Part shown: positions 61,402 to 64,000 of the stretch, in pieces
How the letters are laid out: every line of letters starts with the position of its first letter
How positions within the stretch are numbered: position 1 is the first letter of the stretch
Assembly: GCF_040436345.1 (NCBI RefSeq)
Contig: NC_133221.1
Coordinates: 21,834,665-21,898,664, forward strand
From: Pagrus major
Lineage: Eukaryota; Chordata; Actinopteri; Spariformes; Sparidae
Reading direction: 5' to 3'
DNA length: 64,000 bases
Made by a program: the position numbers and the translations under genes
Notes under the pieces: generated by a model
What the model was told of the DNA's origin: nothing
Databases searched by the model: none
Seen by the model: the letters and a program-made list of their open reading frames with translations, nothing else

Positions 61402-64000
61402 TGTCTTAATAACAGGATACACAAATTATTTCCATTTGGACTCGGTGCACATTTAAAACAGTGAACATTAAGTTTGACAAAATTTGCTTTAAACCTATAT
61501 AATAAGTACATCCTGTTGGTAACAAAATGTGAAAAATTTAATATGGCCAAAATGATGCACTGCTGAACTTTACAATGTCCTCCAATGTGCATTATTGGAC
61601 TAGTCATCTGTACAGGAAGATGACATGCAGGCTGCTGTTTGATGAGGACCATCAGCTCACTGTGAGACACTACTTCAGGTATACAGAGGTGTGAAGTGTG
61701 AGCAAGCCGGTTCACATCTCTCCACAATGTGTAATGATGACGACGAGCTTGGGCTTGTTGTTGGATCCTGTAGCAATGTTCTGTCGGGAGGATGGAGCAA
61801 AAATTTAGAACAGAAAACAGTCATGTAAACTTTGCAGCAAACTAAAATGATCATTGGGGATTTTTGCAGGAAAAGAAAATTCTTATTACTTATTACACAC
61901 ATAAATATGACACAGTGCAAGATTAATTTACTGCAACTGTCAATGGGTTTGAGCCACAGGTTGGATTCCAGCTTTGAAATATTTTAGTCTGAGGTCTGAA
62001 ACATCACTGGAGATGAAAATGATCAGGAAAGTAAACATTAAAAATGTTTAACAAGCATTTAAAGGGACAGTTTTCCCCAAAATCAAAAATACACACTCCC
62101 TCATACCTGTAGTGCTTTTATATAATACATATAATAATGAATTTTTACCTCAATTTTTCTCATGGCCAGCAAAAAACATAAGATGGGGCTCACACAGTAG
62201 AGAGAGACAGTGAGAGTGAGAGTGACAGTGAGCAATACATCAGCTTCAGTGTGCTGTAATTGACCACATGTCCACCAGGGGGCGGAAGGCTGACATATGG
62301 TGGTTCTAAGTTTGAACTTTTACTGCAGTTTGTCCAACATCATGGTAAAACTGATTTAAGCTAATGAAGACAACAAATGGTAGATAGTTTCATAAGTGAT
62401 TTGGAGATGATGACTTTGTTCCCATAGCAACATACTACAGGTATACATCATAACCACCGAAGATGCCTCCCACCTTGTTGTTAGACGTGGGAAATTTTTT
62501 TAAAAAAAACAAGGTTTACCAGCTTTCAAAATATTACTTTCTTCATACTGTTAATAGGAAAAATCTTTCTTTGTCTGCTTTCACACTCAGATATATTGAC
62601 ACTGTTCCACTCAAAGCAATAATCCTATCCTTTTCATCCACTATTGCTTTCATGTGCTTTGAAAAAGAAAACTCTCCAAAGAGACTGTACCCAACATACT
62701 GTGTTTATATATTTGTGTCATAAGTATAAAGTGGAGGCTACTTTATTGTCTCCCATAGGAAAACAACTGACAACTGAGCAAATTGGTCACAAAGTCGATC
62801 ACACTGTTAGAACTTAGTATAGAAAAATTAAATGACATAATTCTCAGAATATGCACATCTCTATACAAATTACAAGCAACAGGACATCCCACTTTCCATG
62901 CTTACAATCAAAGAAGCGTTTTCTCCTCTGTCTGTACTCTAGGAGTTGCACATTTATAAGTTTAACTGACAGAGTGATGAAATAATGTTTCAGCAAGAGG
63001 ATCAATAAAGTAACGGGTGTCAGTTTGCCCATGATCCTAACTGCCATCTTAACCAGACTAAATACTTGAGTTTTAGCCTGACTGTTGACCATAACGTGAG
63101 ATGGATAATAGGCCAGTAAAATAATTAATGCAATATTCCAGGGGACATCAAAATCTCTGAGTCAGTGAAGGAAATGGAGGTACTGGTGGAGCATATTTAT
63201 TGCTATGGTGCAATATGTGTGAGTGTGTTGTTCCCACAGTTTATTGTAGCTTTAATGCAACATATAACAGCAAAGAATGACAGATGCAGCACGCTGAACC
63301 TTGAATTACTTTGTCACCTTAAAGCTGCGACAAGAAACTAACCGGGCAGCAGAAGAGATGTGGATGTACTTACATTTACAAAGTCGCCTCCTTGTATCAT
63401 GAAGTCTTTGATCAACCTGCCAATGAAATATTACATTTACAATTATGATGCTCAACGAAACAATAAAACATGATAACTTTCAATGTAGGCGAATAGAAAC
63501 TGAAGCTCCTGTGAAAAACGAAAAGTTGCTATGACCTCTGTTGAGTGCTTTTTAACACATAATTCATTTGAATGTATGTATTGTACATGGTGCATATGAG
63601 TGGGAAAAAACTAAATCTCAAGGATGTAGTTTCTTGATTCAGATTATTCAGTGTTGACAGGCTATTTTATCGTGGAAATCAGATTGTGTTGTAGGCACAT
63701 TTGTAAATGATTTAACTGCAACTGCACAAACAAACCCACATGTTTGGATGACCAGCAAAATGCTGAATATCAGATCCAGTCTATCCCTACTATAAATAGT
63801 AAGAAAAACATGCACAGAAACAGTCTGGATGCCAGGGTTGACAGTAGATACTCAGGAGGCAACCAGACTAAATAATAGGCTTGGGCAATATCCAAAATCT
63901 TTTACCACGATATTGTCCCGCACAAACATCGTGATAGACGATATTATCGTAAGGGTTTTTTTCATTATATAAAATTATAATATTTTGTTTTGTTTTACTT
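61402..64000 (-). pseudogene. Partial rearranged duplicate of ppih 3' half
   Basis: The segment matches 40202-44627 closely, in the same orientation, and continues off the right edge. Exon 5 is present and identical (63374-63416). Exon 9 is present with its stop (about 61730-61798) but has 8 base changes in 69, 7 of them changing residues. Exons 6, 7 and the 5' part of exon 8 are deleted: the join is at about 62170, where 'atggccagc' runs straight into intron sequence. This removes the F-F and W active-site residues, so a functional isomerase is not expected from this part. Splicing exon 5 directly to exon 9 would stay in frame. Exons 1-4 of the copy, if present, lie beyond base 64000. Confidence 0.9.

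Noticed and set aside
1..64000. tRNA, rRNA or snRNA genes and prokaryotic-type systems
   Set aside because: No cloverleaf with A/B boxes, rRNA core or operon-like gene packing could be recognised by eye; a covariance-model scan would be needed to exclude small intronic snoRNAs.

Overview
The window is vertebrate nuclear DNA and most probably comes from a spiny-rayed (percomorph-type) teleost. The support is split genes with GT/AG introns, compact vertebrate gene models, long (TG)n tracts, and many short fold-back transposons of kinds typical of fish genomes. All gene names rest on reading the spliced protein by eye; no database search was run.

Layout. (1) 1-16350, plus strand: the 3' half of an espin gene (WH2 exon, actin-bundling C-terminus). 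A 2.2-kb exon inside it has its own stop codon and poly(A) signal, so the locus probably makes two different C-termini. (2) 17700-32150, plus strand: a complete arhgef16-like gene in 14 coding exons (699 aa; DH, PH, SH3, PDZ-ligand end). (3) 32160-37390, minus strand: a complete ybx1 gene (325 aa, cold-shock domain and basic/acidic tail) with a separate 3'-UTR exon. It converges on arhgef16, with poly(A) signals about 40 bp apart. (4) 40100-59700, minus strand: a complete ppih (cyclophilin H) gene, 9 exons, 179 aa. Its intron of about 12 kb contains, antisense, a single-exon GPR160-like receptor gene (51981-53081) and a decayed L1/Tx1-type LINE (about 55350-59127). (5) 59850-61277, minus strand: small in-frame spliced exons of an unrecognised zinc-finger/hAT-like gene. 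(6) 61402-64000: a partial, rearranged second copy of the 3' part of ppih, running off the right edge.

The genes serve separate roles: actin bundles, Rho-family GEF signalling, mRNA/DNA binding, spliceosomal prolyl isomerase, and an orphan GPCR. They do not form a pathway. The neighbourhoods ESPN/ARHGEF16 and PPIH/YBX1 recall human chromosome 1p, which suggests a conserved block. I see no CRISPR array, operon, phage or other prokaryotic system. The most unusual items are the alternative espin terminal exon, the diverging ppih duplicate with a transposon present in only one copy, and the unrecognised minus-strand gene next to it.
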